Below are positions 26,228 to 34,081 of a DNA stretch of 64,000 nucleotides, one piece after another. The notes under the pieces are model-generated. The model ran no database searches, was not told the DNA's origin, and saw only the letters and a list, made by a program, of their open reading frames with translations. Each line of letters opens with the position of its first letter. Position 1 is the stretch's first letter. Both the position numbers and the translations under genes were made by a program. Source of the stretch: Bacteroidales bacterium (GTDB lineage: Bacteria > Bacteroidota > Bacteroidia > Bacteroidales > P3). The stretch is taken from positions 1 through 64,000 of the forward strand of contig JAFUWF010000021.1 in NCBI GenBank assembly GCA_017483575.1, given 5' to 3'.

Positions 26228-26337
26228 CAAACGGAAATCTGGTAAATTTCTAAGTACTTACTGCAAAGGAAGGAGAAACGCTCACGCCACCGTGAGCTTT
26301 CTTGTTGCAGTAAGGGTTTTACCAGAGCCTCCGTTTG
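26228..26337 (+). ncRNA. Long structured RNA hairpin, candidate small RNA or leader
   Basis: Four paired arms stack into one rod: CAAACGGA (26228-26235) with TCCGTTTG (26330-26337); CTGGTAAA (26239-26246) with TTTACCAG (26318-26325); CTTACTGCAA (26257-26266) with TTGCAGTAAG (26305-26314); GCTCACG (26280-26286) with CGTGAGC (26291-26297). The third pair is preceded by a one-sided ten-base bulge. A -7 element lies about 80 bases upstream. No protein frame fits. The rod with an internal bulge recalls 6S RNA, but no homology can be claimed. It could instead be the leader of the operon starting at 26587. Confidence 0.6.
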
Positions 26338-26457
26338 AACAAAGAATTGGTTCACGGCTTTTTTATGCTCATCAGTGAAGATAAATCATAGCCAACATAC
26401 GTAAACGGCAAAGAGTCTGCCCAAATGATACGTGGGAAACGTTTTCCACGAAGAACC

Positions 26458-26493
26458 AACACACAGTAAGTTACAAAACGAACCAAAACGGTT
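26458..26493 (+). repeat. Direct repeat DR2, first copy
   Basis: The sequence starting AACACACAGTAAGTTACAAA matches 35043-35078 at 34 of 36 bases. Together with DR1 copies at 25931 and 34935 it brackets the block that carries the SPFH/GYF operon. Confidence 0.8.
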
Positions 26494-26586
26494 TTGGAAA
26501 AGACGGCAAATATGCCGAAATTTGCAAATCAAAAAATAAAACAGGGAAGAATTCATCTAGTACAAACAACGCTAAATATTATAAAT

Positions 26587-27792
26587 ATGTACAATCCCGA
26601 ATTGGAAGGCCTGATTGACGCCGCGTTGGCCGACGGCGAATTAACTGAAAAAGAAAAGCAGATACTTTTCAAGAAAGCCCAAGCCATGGGCGTGGACCTC
26701 GACGAGTTCGAGATGGTGCTTGATGCACGCCTTGTGAAGTATAAGAAAGCGGAAGCCGAGAAAGCCGCCTCATCAGCCCCCAAGAGCAACAAACTGGGCG
26801 ATGTTAAGAAATGCCCTGCCTGCGGTGCCATGGTACAAAGCTACCAAGGAGTATGCCCGGAGTGCGGCTATGCATTCGAGGGCGTGGACGCCAATTCATC
26901 TGTAAAAGAGCTGTCTTCTCTTCTTCAGAGAGAGGCTGACCAAGGAAAGATGGAGAAGATTATTGATAACTATCCGATTCCAATGGAGAAAGCCGCATTG
27001 TTAGCTTTTGTAACATGGCTCCGTCCGCAAAGTACTGACGATAAGAATCCATTGTCAAAAACATACAATAAAAAATATGCCGAATGCATAAACAAGATAC
27101 GAGTTTCTTTCTCAACAGATAAGGAACTCCAATCTTTCATTGCATACTATCAAGAAGATGAAAAGAAAATAAAAAAACAGAACATAATAAAATTAACACT
27201 CAAAAACAAGTGGTTTTGGATAGGTATAGGTATATTAATCATTCTATTACTATTTTTAGCTCCCTCGCCCACCAAAAAAATAGAGAAAGCATTAAAAGAA
27301 GGTGATACCCCAAAAGCAGTTAGTGAATTCCTTGCAGGAGGAACTTTCGAACTAGGTGTTGCAGAAGCGGTTATTGATGCGTGCTTGGCCGATGGAAACT
27401 TCAGTGATGCAAAGAGAGTTGGAGTTGCTGCAGGAATGAATTACAACTCATTGAATATTTTTGATGAACAAAAAGCACAAAAAAGAATTGCCGAAAAAAT
27501 ATATGAATACTGTATTTCTCAAGGTGATTTTTCTTCTGCCAAAGAAATAATTCTCTCTGATGGAGAATATAAATATTGGGGAACCTATATAAGCGATGTG
27601 GTGAAATATTTATGCGAACATGGAAAGAAAGATGAAGCCTCTCAATTCCTAAAAGCTAATTCGAGCCATATAGACGACAAATACGATGAACTTGGCCTCG
27701 ATTCTTATCCCACCAAGAATGGAGGAACCACATTGAATGGAGATAGGGAATATGTCACCAAGAAACTGGAAAAAATGATTGCAGAGTATTAG
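26587..27792 (+). CDS. Zinc-ribbon membrane protein with TerB-like N-terminus
   Basis: This 401-residue protein starts with a small helical domain like those of TerB/co-chaperone-type proteins (PELEGLIDAALADGELTEKE). A zinc ribbon follows (Cys76, Cys79, Cys90, Cys93; CPACGAM then CPECGYAF), then a helical stretch, one membrane helix (about 210-230, WFWIGIGILIILLLF) and a helical repeat-like C-terminal half. It is AT-rich compared with most of the window. It opens a seven-gene rightward operon with an SPFH protein. Function unknown; a zinc-ribbon membrane protein next to an SPFH protein resembles the Bacillus YdjG/YdjI pairing, by analogy only. Start chosen at MYNPELEGL; an upstream extension is unlikely. 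Confidence 0.75.
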   Translation: MYNPELEGLIDAALADGELTEKEKQILFKKAQAMGVDLDEFEMVLDARLVKYKKAEAEKAASSAPKSNKLGDVKKCPACGAMVQSYQGVCPECGYAFEGVDANSSVKELSSLLQREADQGKMEKIIDNYPIPMEKAALLAFVTWLRPQSTDDKNPLSKTYNKKYAECINKIRVSFSTDKELQSFIAYYQEDEKKIKKQNIIKLTLKNKWFWIGIGILIILLLFLAPSPTKKIEKALKEGDTPKAVSEFLAGGTFELGVAEAVIDACLADGNFSDAKRVGVAAGMNYNSLNIFDEQKAQKRIAEKIYEYCISQGDFSSAKEIILSDGEYKYWGTYISDVVKYLCEHGKKDEASQFLKANSSHIDDKYDELGLDSYPTKNGGTTLNGDREYVTKKLEKMIAEY

Positions 27793-27844
27793 TCAAAGAA
27801 TTATCAGATAGAACATATCATACTACCAAGAAGAAGCATACATA

Positions 27845-28726
27845 ATGAACGAGGTAAGATTCAAGAAAGTTAGTGTTTCGGAGTTGAACTTAAGAGAGGA
27901 CTATATCCAAAAGTATATAGCCGACAACCCCTCTTCTATTGGGTTAGGAAATCTGGAATTAATAGAGAAAGAAAGGGCTCAACCTTCCGGCGGAAGATTG
28001 GATTTACTACTAAAGAATCCAGACACGAACAAGAGGTATGAGGTAGAAATACAACTAAACGAAACCGACCCAAGTCATATTATCCGGACTTTGGAGTATT
28101 GGGATATTGAAAGAAAACGATATCCACAATATGAGCATTGCGCTGTAATTATTGCAGAAGATATCACCAACAGGTTTTTCAATGTCATATCTCTTTTTAA
28201 TGGTTTTATCCCATTGATAGCCATACAAGTGAATGCCTATAGAATAGTCGAGGAAGAAAAATTTGGTCTAATATTCACACGAATTCTTGACCAGTCTTCG
28301 ATTGTCTCTTTTGCAGAAGAAACCAAACAAGAGCAAAAAGATGAGAAGTGGTGGAGTTCTTTATACCCCAATACCTTGAAATATGCCAAGAAGGTACTCG
28401 ACATTATTAACGCAGAAAATGACGAAAATGAGAAATACGAATTAAACTATGTAAAGTCGTATATTGGGCTAAAGAAGAACAATAGAGTGAACAATATATT
28501 CACTTTCAGCGGACGGAAAGATGCGTTTGTGGTAATAAACGTCCATTTATCTGAGACAACGGAGATGGACGATTATCTAAAAGACAAAGAAATAACAACA
28601 CTAAGTTATGATGCCGGATTTCACAATTACAGACTGAAATTTATGGAAGATGAACTATGCAAAGAAGAAACAGGAAGAGTGATAAAAGAGATATTTGAAA
28701 TAGCAGAAAGAGAATACAACGAATAA
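27845..28726 (+). CDS. Predicted PD-(D/E)XK nuclease-like protein
   Basis: This 293-residue protein has the core GGRLDLLLKNPDTNKRYEVE followed by IQL (Asp53, Glu66, Glu68 and Gln70), the layout of restriction-endonuclease-like folds such as NucS/DUF91. The second half (about 160-293) is charged and carries no motif I know. Base composition is AT-rich, like the preceding gene. Position inside the SPFH operon (52 bases after the previous gene, 11 before the SPFH gene) suggests a common function. Nuclease activity is inferred from the motif only. Confidence 0.65.
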   Translation: MNEVRFKKVSVSELNLREDYIQKYIADNPSSIGLGNLELIEKERAQPSGGRLDLLLKNPDTNKRYEVEIQLNETDPSHIIRTLEYWDIERKRYPQYEHCAVIIAEDITNRFFNVISLFNGFIPLIAIQVNAYRIVEEEKFGLIFTRILDQSSIVSFAEETKQEQKDEKWWSSLYPNTLKYAKKVLDIINAENDENEKYELNYVKSYIGLKKNNRVNNIFTFSGRKDAFVVINVHLSETTEMDDYLKDKEITTLSYDAGFHNYRLKFMEDELCKEETGRVIKEIFEIAEREYNE

Positions 28727-28737
28727 AATTTGATACT

Positions 28738-30093
28738 ATGGGATTATTCAATAAAAAAGAAGGCGGGATGATGGATGTCATCCGCTGCGACGAACAGGAA
28801 TATCTGGTGTGGAAATGGCGTCCCGCCGGACAGGACGTAAACTCCACCCGCAAGGAGAACGCCATCCGCTACGGCAGCAGTCTGCGCGTGAAGGACGGCG
28901 AGGTGGCGGTCTTTGTCTACAAACAGAAGGACGGCACGATGCAGGACTACATCGTGGGGCCATACGACGACACCATCAAGACGGCCAACTTCCCCGTGCT
29001 GACCAGCATCGTGGGCCTGGCCTTCGGCGGCGCGTCGCCCTTCCAGGCGGAGATCTACTACATCAACCTGGCGGGCAACGTGCAAATCAAGTTCGGCATC
29101 CCTTATTTCGACGTCTTCGACCCTCGTTTTCTCGACTTCGCCGTACCCATGGCTGTCCGAGGCACCATCACCTTCAACATCACCGACTACAAAGGGTTTA
29201 TCAAACTCAACCGCCTGATCAACTTCGAGCTTGAAGACTTCAAGAGACAGGTGAAAGATGCTGTGACCAAATACATCAAAGGCGTGGTGACCAACATCCC
29301 CGCCGACAACGGCATCCCTGTGATACAGATGGAACGCAAGATTCTGGAGATAAACGACATCGTTACCCAATACCTCAAACCGAGGATAGAGAACGACTTC
29401 GGCGTGAACATGAAAGCCATCGACATTGCGGCCATTGAGCCCGACAAGGAGAGCGAGGGCTACCAGTCGCTGATGCACGTCACCAAGGAGCAGCAGACCC
29501 GCACCATCGACGCCCAGACCCATATCAACCTCAAAAACATGGCCGACATGCAGGCCATCAACGCCGCCAACATGGAGGAGACGCTCCGCATACAGCGCGA
29601 AGAGGCCCAGCGGGCACAGAAGCTTCAGACCGAGACCAACTTTATCGGTGCCCACGCCCTCAACCAGCAGACCGAGGTGCTCAAAACTGCTGCCACCAAC
29701 CTTGGCCAGATGGGGACGATGAACATGGGTGGCGGTGGCGGCATGAACCCTGCCGGCATGATGACTGGCATGATGATGGGCAGCGCCATGGGTCAGCAGA
29801 TGGCCGGCATGATGAATCAGATGGGCCAGACCATGAACCAAGGCATGGCAACACCCCCGCCCATGCCACAAGTGCAGTACACTCTCAACGTGAACGGACA
29901 GAACATGGGTCCCTTCAACCTGCAGCAGATGCAACAGATGGTGCAGCAGGGCCAGATGAACGCCCAGACCTATGTCTGGAAACAGGGCATGGCAGGCTGG
30001 GAGATGGCAGGCAACGTGCAGGAACTGGCCTCGCTCTTCGGCTCCGTTCCCCCTCCACCGCCCACGATGCCCCCCGCACCGCCACAGATGTAA
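28738..30093 (+). CDS. SPFH domain protein with C-terminal GYF domain (YdjI-like)
   Basis: This 451-residue protein has an SPFH/band-7-type domain of the YdjI or virion-core-like group (about 10-260, VIRCDEQEYLVWKWRP; ends near IEPDKESEGYQSLMHVTKEQ). A coiled-coil stretch follows (about 245-320), then a Met/Gly-rich linker (about 325-375), a GYF_2 domain (about 380-435, YTLNVNGQNMGPFNLQQMQQ) and a proline tail. YdjI-type proteins assemble at membranes, in Bacillus with PspA. GYF domains bind proline-rich peptides; a short PPPP stretch is present in the same protein. Unlike the two genes before it, it is GC-rich. Confidence 0.85.
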   Translation: MGLFNKKEGGMMDVIRCDEQEYLVWKWRPAGQDVNSTRKENAIRYGSSLRVKDGEVAVFVYKQKDGTMQDYIVGPYDDTIKTANFPVLTSIVGLAFGGASPFQAEIYYINLAGNVQIKFGIPYFDVFDPRFLDFAVPMAVRGTITFNITDYKGFIKLNRLINFELEDFKRQVKDAVTKYIKGVVTNIPADNGIPVIQMERKILEINDIVTQYLKPRIENDFGVNMKAIDIAAIEPDKESEGYQSLMHVTKEQQTRTIDAQTHINLKNMADMQAINAANMEETLRIQREEAQRAQKLQTETNFIGAHALNQQTEVLKTAATNLGQMGTMNMGGGGGMNPAGMMTGMMMGSAMGQQMAGMMNQMGQTMNQGMATPPPMPQVQYTLNVNGQNMGPFNLQQMQQMVQQGQMNAQTYVWKQGMAGWEMAGNVQELASLFGSVPPPPPTMPPAPPQM

Positions 30094-30123
30094 CGAAAGA
30101 TATTCACATAAAAAAACAAAACA

Positions 30124-31185
30124 ATGAAGACCAACACACTTATGTGCATTCTCCGTTGGTGTACATTCGACACTATTGAACTGAAAGACGGATACATACT
30201 CCGGACATGGAAAATCTTCGGAATCAAATCTGGAGTCACCGATGCCTTCAAAGCCGAACGCGCGGTATTCTGCGACAGCGGCAACGGACTGTTCGGCAAG
30301 AATCTTTTCTTCGGCTCCGTCGTCAAGACAGTCGAAGATTACCAAGAAACAGTGAAAGTAGGCGATGTCACCTGCGAAAACGAGATTGGAATGGACATCT
30401 ATGGCCTGAAGAAAGAGAATGCCGATGCAATCCGTAAATACATCGTTGACTGCGGAGCCAAACTGGGCGACGACAGCGGCGAAGTCTTCTATGCGAATTT
30501 CCCATGGATGAAGCCCCTTCGCTGGTTCATGCCGCGAGAGTCGCTGCGTTTCGGCAAAGAAGGCATTTTCCACTCCGTCAAGACCATCCGTAGGAACCGC
30601 ACCTCGTATATTCCATACGCCGACCTCAAAGTCTTCAACGGCTACGGCTGGTTCGGCAAGAAACTGTCACTCCTTGGCGATGTGTCCATCAATACCAAGG
30701 AGCGTTTTCCGAAGGAGACCTACAACAAGTGCAAAGAACTGGTTGACAAACGGGCAAAAGTCCTCTCGGCCGAAGGGAAGATGTATCGTCCCGCACTGCT
30801 GTCGTTCAAGAAAAGGAACAGGTTTATCCTGCCGCTCGACAAAGGCTTCATCGCCCGCGACAAGAAGAAGATGTATTACTTCGACTACAATGACATCGTC
30901 AACTACGGTTTCGAAAAGAAACGCTGGTGGAGTCTCTTCGGGAAATTCTGGTGCGTCTCCGACCGCAACGACGCACGGGATTATTCGTTGACGCAAGGCT
31001 GGTTCGAAGACACCGTTCGCGAGTTCGAAGTGCCCGGCATACTCTTCTGGCGTTGGCGCTACCTTTTCTTCTTCCGCGGATCGCTGAAAAAGGAGCTGAA
31101 GGCGAAGTGCAAACAAGCCAAAGAGCAGGTCAAGCAAATCGCCAAGCAGGCCCACCGCAACGACCGGGCAAACGTTGGCGAATAG
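30124..31185 (+). CDS. Unknown protein of the SPFH operon
   Basis: This 353-residue protein is rich in aromatic and basic residues, with two repeat-like halves. RTWKIFGIKSGVTDAFK and NGYGWFGKKLSLLGDVSIN resemble one another in pattern, as do YIPYADLKVFNGYG and YYFDYNDIVNYGFE, which looks like duplicated PH-like units. The C-terminal end is a Lys-rich helix (about 325-353). No signal peptide or clear membrane helix except a hydrophobic IPGILFWRWRYLFFF near residue 310. Not recognised as a known family. It lies 30 bases after the SPFH gene and 41 bases before the next. Confidence 0.65.
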   Translation: MKTNTLMCILRWCTFDTIELKDGYILRTWKIFGIKSGVTDAFKAERAVFCDSGNGLFGKNLFFGSVVKTVEDYQETVKVGDVTCENEIGMDIYGLKKENADAIRKYIVDCGAKLGDDSGEVFYANFPWMKPLRWFMPRESLRFGKEGIFHSVKTIRRNRTSYIPYADLKVFNGYGWFGKKLSLLGDVSINTKERFPKETYNKCKELVDKRAKVLSAEGKMYRPALLSFKKRNRFILPLDKGFIARDKKKMYYFDYNDIVNYGFEKKRWWSLFGKFWCVSDRNDARDYSLTQGWFEDTVREFEVPGILFWRWRYLFFFRGSLKKELKAKCKQAKEQVKQIAKQAHRNDRANVGE

Positions 31186-31226
31186 AAAATAACAATAGTA
31201 TAAACAAGCAGAAACTCCCAATCAAT

Positions 31227-31592
31227 ATGGACAACAACAGTTTCTATTCCATCGACCGCCTCGTGGAGTTCGGCATGAGCCTAGCTGTGGCGCAGCAGAT
31301 GACGCAGACGATGAACCGTGCCATGCAGGACATGTACGTCCCCGGGGCGATGAATCCCATGCAGGCCCCGCTGCCCAAAGCCTACCATGTAGTCCTCGAC
31401 GGCCAGCAGGCAGGCCCCTTCAGCGAGGACGAGATGATGAAGCTCATCTCGGAACGCCGCATCAACAAGGACACCCTTGCCTGGATGCCCGGCATGCCTG
31501 CCTGGCAACCCATAGAGAAAATGCCTCAGGTGCTGCGCCTCGTGGCACTGGCGCCGCCACCAATAACTAACCCACAAAACCCACAATCATGA
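31227..31592 (+). CDS. Small GYF domain protein
   Basis: This 121-residue protein has an N-terminal helical part (SIDRLVEFGMSLAVAQQMTQ) and a GYF_2 domain (about 52-105, YHVVLDGQQAGPFSEDEMMK). It is the second GYF protein of the operon and closely resembles the C-terminal part of the SPFH protein, so the two may bind the same proline-rich ligand. The start is the ATG at 31227; longer in-frame versions would run into the previous gene. It overlaps the next gene by four bases, which suggests translational coupling. Confidence 0.72.
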   Translation: MDNNSFYSIDRLVEFGMSLAVAQQMTQTMNRAMQDMYVPGAMNPMQAPLPKAYHVVLDGQQAGPFSEDEMMKLISERRINKDTLAWMPGMPAWQPIEKMPQVLRLVALAPPPITNPQNPQS

Positions 31593-31936
31593 AAGTCAAC
31601 ATCGTCCCGACAATCATCGCCGCAGGCATCAGTGCCCTGCTGGCCTATGCTCTCTACGCACTCTGTCACACCGAAGGCAAGGAACTGCTGCTCGCCATCG
31701 TGGGCGGCATAGGATTCTTCCTGACGCTGGCCGGATGCTTTGCCGTGCGCTTCGAAGGCGAACGGACCTCTGCCAACACTGCGGTGGTGGCCGTCGTTTT
31801 CTTCCTGCTGCTACTCATCGCGAACGGCATCTTCGCCTTCGTGCAATTCGCCACCCCGGCCCTGGTCATCATCAACGGCATCCTCCTGCTGGCCTTCGTG
31901 GGCACGGAGTATGCCATCGCAAAGGCCAAACAATAG
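31589..31936 (+). CDS. Small four-helix membrane protein of the SPFH operon
   Basis: This 115-residue protein has four predicted membrane helices (about 6-26, 34-52, 63-82, 88-106). I do not recognise a family. It overlaps the GYF gene by four bases and is followed after four bases by the pore-like gene. A 72-base piece of this gene (31823-31894) is copied into the mosaic at 34679-34750 (70 of 72 identical). Confidence 0.65.
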   Translation: MKVNIVPTIIAAGISALLAYALYALCHTEGKELLLAIVGGIGFFLTLAGCFAVRFEGERTSANTAVVAVVFFLLLLIANGIFAFVQFATPALVIINGILLLAFVGTEYAIAKAKQ

Positions 31937-31940
31937 CCTC

Positions 31941-33386
31941 ATGGCCACACTGCGAAAAGCCCGACGGTGGGGACTGATATGCCTGCTGCTGGCCGCCTCG
32001 CTACTGGCCGTCTCGTGTGGCAAAAACACGACCGACAGTACGCCCACCGCAGCAGAGACTACCATCTCCGACCGACAAAGCCCTTCGGCCGGCGTCTCGT
32101 CGGCCGAAGGACATTCCAACCCGTTCTATCTGCTCCACCAGGCGTTTGTCAAGACCAAAAGCCAGCTGCTGATCATCCTCGAGCTGCTGGCCGTTGTCTT
32201 GCTGTTCCTGTCGCTGGTCCTGTACTTGGCCGAACATTTCGCCCAGCCGAAAGTCTATAGGCACTTCCCGACATCCCTGTTGTGGACCTTCGTCAAGTCC
32301 ATCCAGGACCCTGGCGAGATGGCTCCGCCCAAACCCGTCACCCTCTTCGGACGCGTGGTCGCCAACATCATCGGCCTGGTCGGCGTGGCGCTTTTCGCCC
32401 TGCCTGCCGGTATCATCTCCAGCGGTTTCATCGCAGCCATGGACGACGAGAAACAAGCCGTACTCATCAGAGAAAACACCGAGACCCTGCAGCTGGCCTT
32501 CGAACGCAAGAAAGACCGCCCGACGGGCTATCAGATTGTACCCCGATACATATCCGTCGTCGAAATCCAGGCCCGGCTGGGCTTGAAGGAGGACGACATT
32601 CTGGATGTCGTCAGCCACGACGACCACTACCGCCTGATCAACCTGTCTGTCACCCAAACCGTCGAAGAGCACCCGCAGGACAAGCTGGCCGTGGAGCACT
32701 ATCCGCTGAACACCCCCTATGGTCAGTGCATCGACCGCGGCAGCAAGGTGACCATCTTCTCGCCGAGCAACATCGCCGATCCCATCATGGGCTGGTGGAG
32801 CTACTATCTCGCCATGATCGGCGGCTTCAACTACGTATCGCGCGAACTCGGACAGACCCGTCCGTACCAGTCCTTCTATGTCTGCGGAGCGGAAAGCGAC
32901 ATCCCCGGATGCAAGGAGTTTATGGACGACATGAACCGACTGGTGCAAAACGAGGACTGCTGGGTCTTCACCCTCATGCCCGCCAGCGGAGCCAACGAGC
33001 CCACCTATCCCACCCAGTTCCATTTCGGCTACGGCACCTCGAAAGGCGACACCACCTACAGCAACCCCCAGATCACGCTGAACGACACCACCCTCTTCGA
33101 ATCCTTCTACCGCTCTGTCTCGTCGCTGCTGGCCGACTCCTACGACCTGGGCGCCGACAAACAGCGTTACCACGACAATTCCAACCCCAAGATGTTCGCG
33201 CGCCATCTGGACACCCAGCCCAATGCTGTCATCCTCCGGGTAGCCTGGAGTGTCACCTGCTGGGACATGCGCGCCATCAAGATTGCGCAGGACATCGCCC
33301 GCCAGATCAACACCCAATTGCTGGGCCTTGACGGCAATCCCGAAACGCCCGAACTGACACAAAAAGGCATCGGCTACGGGGAGTGA
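31941..33386 (+). CDS. Pore-like membrane protein with lipobox and no K+ selectivity filter
   Basis: This 481-residue protein starts with a lipoprotein-type signal (LLAASLLAVSC, Cys26). It then has the S5-pore-S6 pattern of two-helix K+ channels: a membrane helix (about 75-97), EHFAQPKVYRHFPTSLLWTF in the pore-helix position, and a second helix (about 136-163) with the channel hallmark ALPAGIISSGF. Where TVGYGD should be, it has IQDPGEMAPPKP. The C-terminal 300 residues look like a large soluble regulatory part. Start chosen at 31941, after the previous stop. It closes the operon. An ion channel or a channel-derived sensor is likely; selectivity cannot be predicted. Bases 32004-32090 are copied into the mosaic at 34745-34831. 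Confidence 0.7.
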   Translation: MATLRKARRWGLICLLLAASLLAVSCGKNTTDSTPTAAETTISDRQSPSAGVSSAEGHSNPFYLLHQAFVKTKSQLLIILELLAVVLLFLSLVLYLAEHFAQPKVYRHFPTSLLWTFVKSIQDPGEMAPPKPVTLFGRVVANIIGLVGVALFALPAGIISSGFIAAMDDEKQAVLIRENTETLQLAFERKKDRPTGYQIVPRYISVVEIQARLGLKEDDILDVVSHDDHYRLINLSVTQTVEEHPQDKLAVEHYPLNTPYGQCIDRGSKVTIFSPSNIADPIMGWWSYYLAMIGGFNYVSRELGQTRPYQSFYVCGAESDIPGCKEFMDDMNRLVQNEDCWVFTLMPASGANEPTYPTQFHFGYGTSKGDTTYSNPQITLNDTTLFESFYRSVSSLLADSYDLGADKQRYHDNSNPKMFARHLDTQPNAVILRVAWSVTCWDMRAIKIAQDIARQINTQLLGLDGNPETPELTQKGIGYGE

Positions 33387-33424
33387 AAAAAAAGTGTCTC
33401 CCCGTTGGGAAGACAAAGCGAATG

Positions 33425-33531
33425 GTCACGGATCGTCCATCGGTCATGATGGATAAATCCGTGACAATTTGCATTTTAGCAATCTTTTTTCATATCTCTG
33501 CCTGTCAATCAGATTTTTTTGTGTAAATCTG
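33425..33531 (+). promoter_or_regulatory. Hairpin plus promoter cassette, copy 2
   Basis: A hairpin (GTCACGGAT 33425-33433 with ATCCGTGAC 33457-33465) is followed by GACAATTTGCATTTTAGCAA and a T-run, then TAAATCTG (33524-33531, a weak -7 element) and CACCG. It corresponds base for base in order to 26041-26145. It may both end the SPFH operon and start the thioredoxin transcript. Confidence 0.6.
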
Positions 33532-33552
33532 CACCGTGAATAAGAGAATAAT

Positions 33553-34035
33553 ATGAAGAAAATCCTGCTCTTGCTGGCCCTCGCCGCCAGCCTCGCCACC
33601 GGTGTCTCCGCGCAGGCCGTGAAGGTCTACGACGAAAAGGCCGACGCCATGAAACAAATCAATGAGGCCGTGGCGCTGGCCCAGCGGACCGACCGCTACG
33701 TGATGTGCCAGGTCGGCGGCAACTGGTGCCCCTGGTGCCTGCGCTTCGCCGAGTTCGCCACCACCGACAGCGTCGTCGCCCCGCTGATGGAGAAGAACTA
33801 CGTCTACATCCACGTCAACTACTCTAAAGGAAACAAGAACCTCGAGGCCATGCGCTTCCTCGGCAACCCCGGCCGCTTCGGCTACCCCGTCTTCGTGGTC
33901 CTCAACCAGAAGGGCGAGCCCATCCACATCCAGGAGAGCGAGAGCCTCGAGGAGGGCAAGGGCTACAGCCGCAAGCGCGTTGAGAAGTTCCTGCGCCTCT
34001 GGAACAAGGAATCCGTCGAAGCCGAAGCAAAATAA
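33553..34035 (+). CDS. Exported thioredoxin-fold protein with CPWC motif
   Basis: This 160-residue protein has a signal peptide (1-20, ending SA) and a thioredoxin-like domain with the dithiol motif CPWC at residues 59-62 (GGNWCPWCLRF). A later cis-proline region GYPVFVVLNQKGEP is present. It should act as a periplasmic thiol-disulfide protein. It has its own promoter region and is followed by a short palindrome and the truncated galE, 46 bases downstream. Confidence 0.88.
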   Translation: MKKILLLLALAASLATGVSAQAVKVYDEKADAMKQINEAVALAQRTDRYVMCQVGGNWCPWCLRFAEFATTDSVVAPLMEKNYVYIHVNYSKGNKNLEAMRFLGNPGRFGYPVFVVLNQKGEPIHIQESESLEEGKGYSRKRVEKFLRLWNKESVEAEAK

Positions 34036-34044
34036 ACAGCAAAC

Positions 34045-34070
34045 TGCCGGCATCCTACCGGCGCTCCAAA
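34045..34070 (+). repeat. GC-rich short palindrome (REP-like), intergenic copy
   Basis: TGCCGGCATCCTACCGGCGC then TCCAAA. Same core and same asymmetric GCTCC tail as the copies at 34228-34250, 37247-37272 and 49582-49607, all in the same orientation. The inverted repeat GCCGG/CCGGC forms a small hairpin. Confidence 0.75.
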
Positions 34071-34081
34071 ACAATATTATA

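Noticed and set aside
25924..26355. 143-codon - strand frame over the RNA hairpin
   Set aside because: It runs through the inverted repeats and the promoter cassette, has no start region and encodes low-complexity Phe/Tyr-rich sequence.
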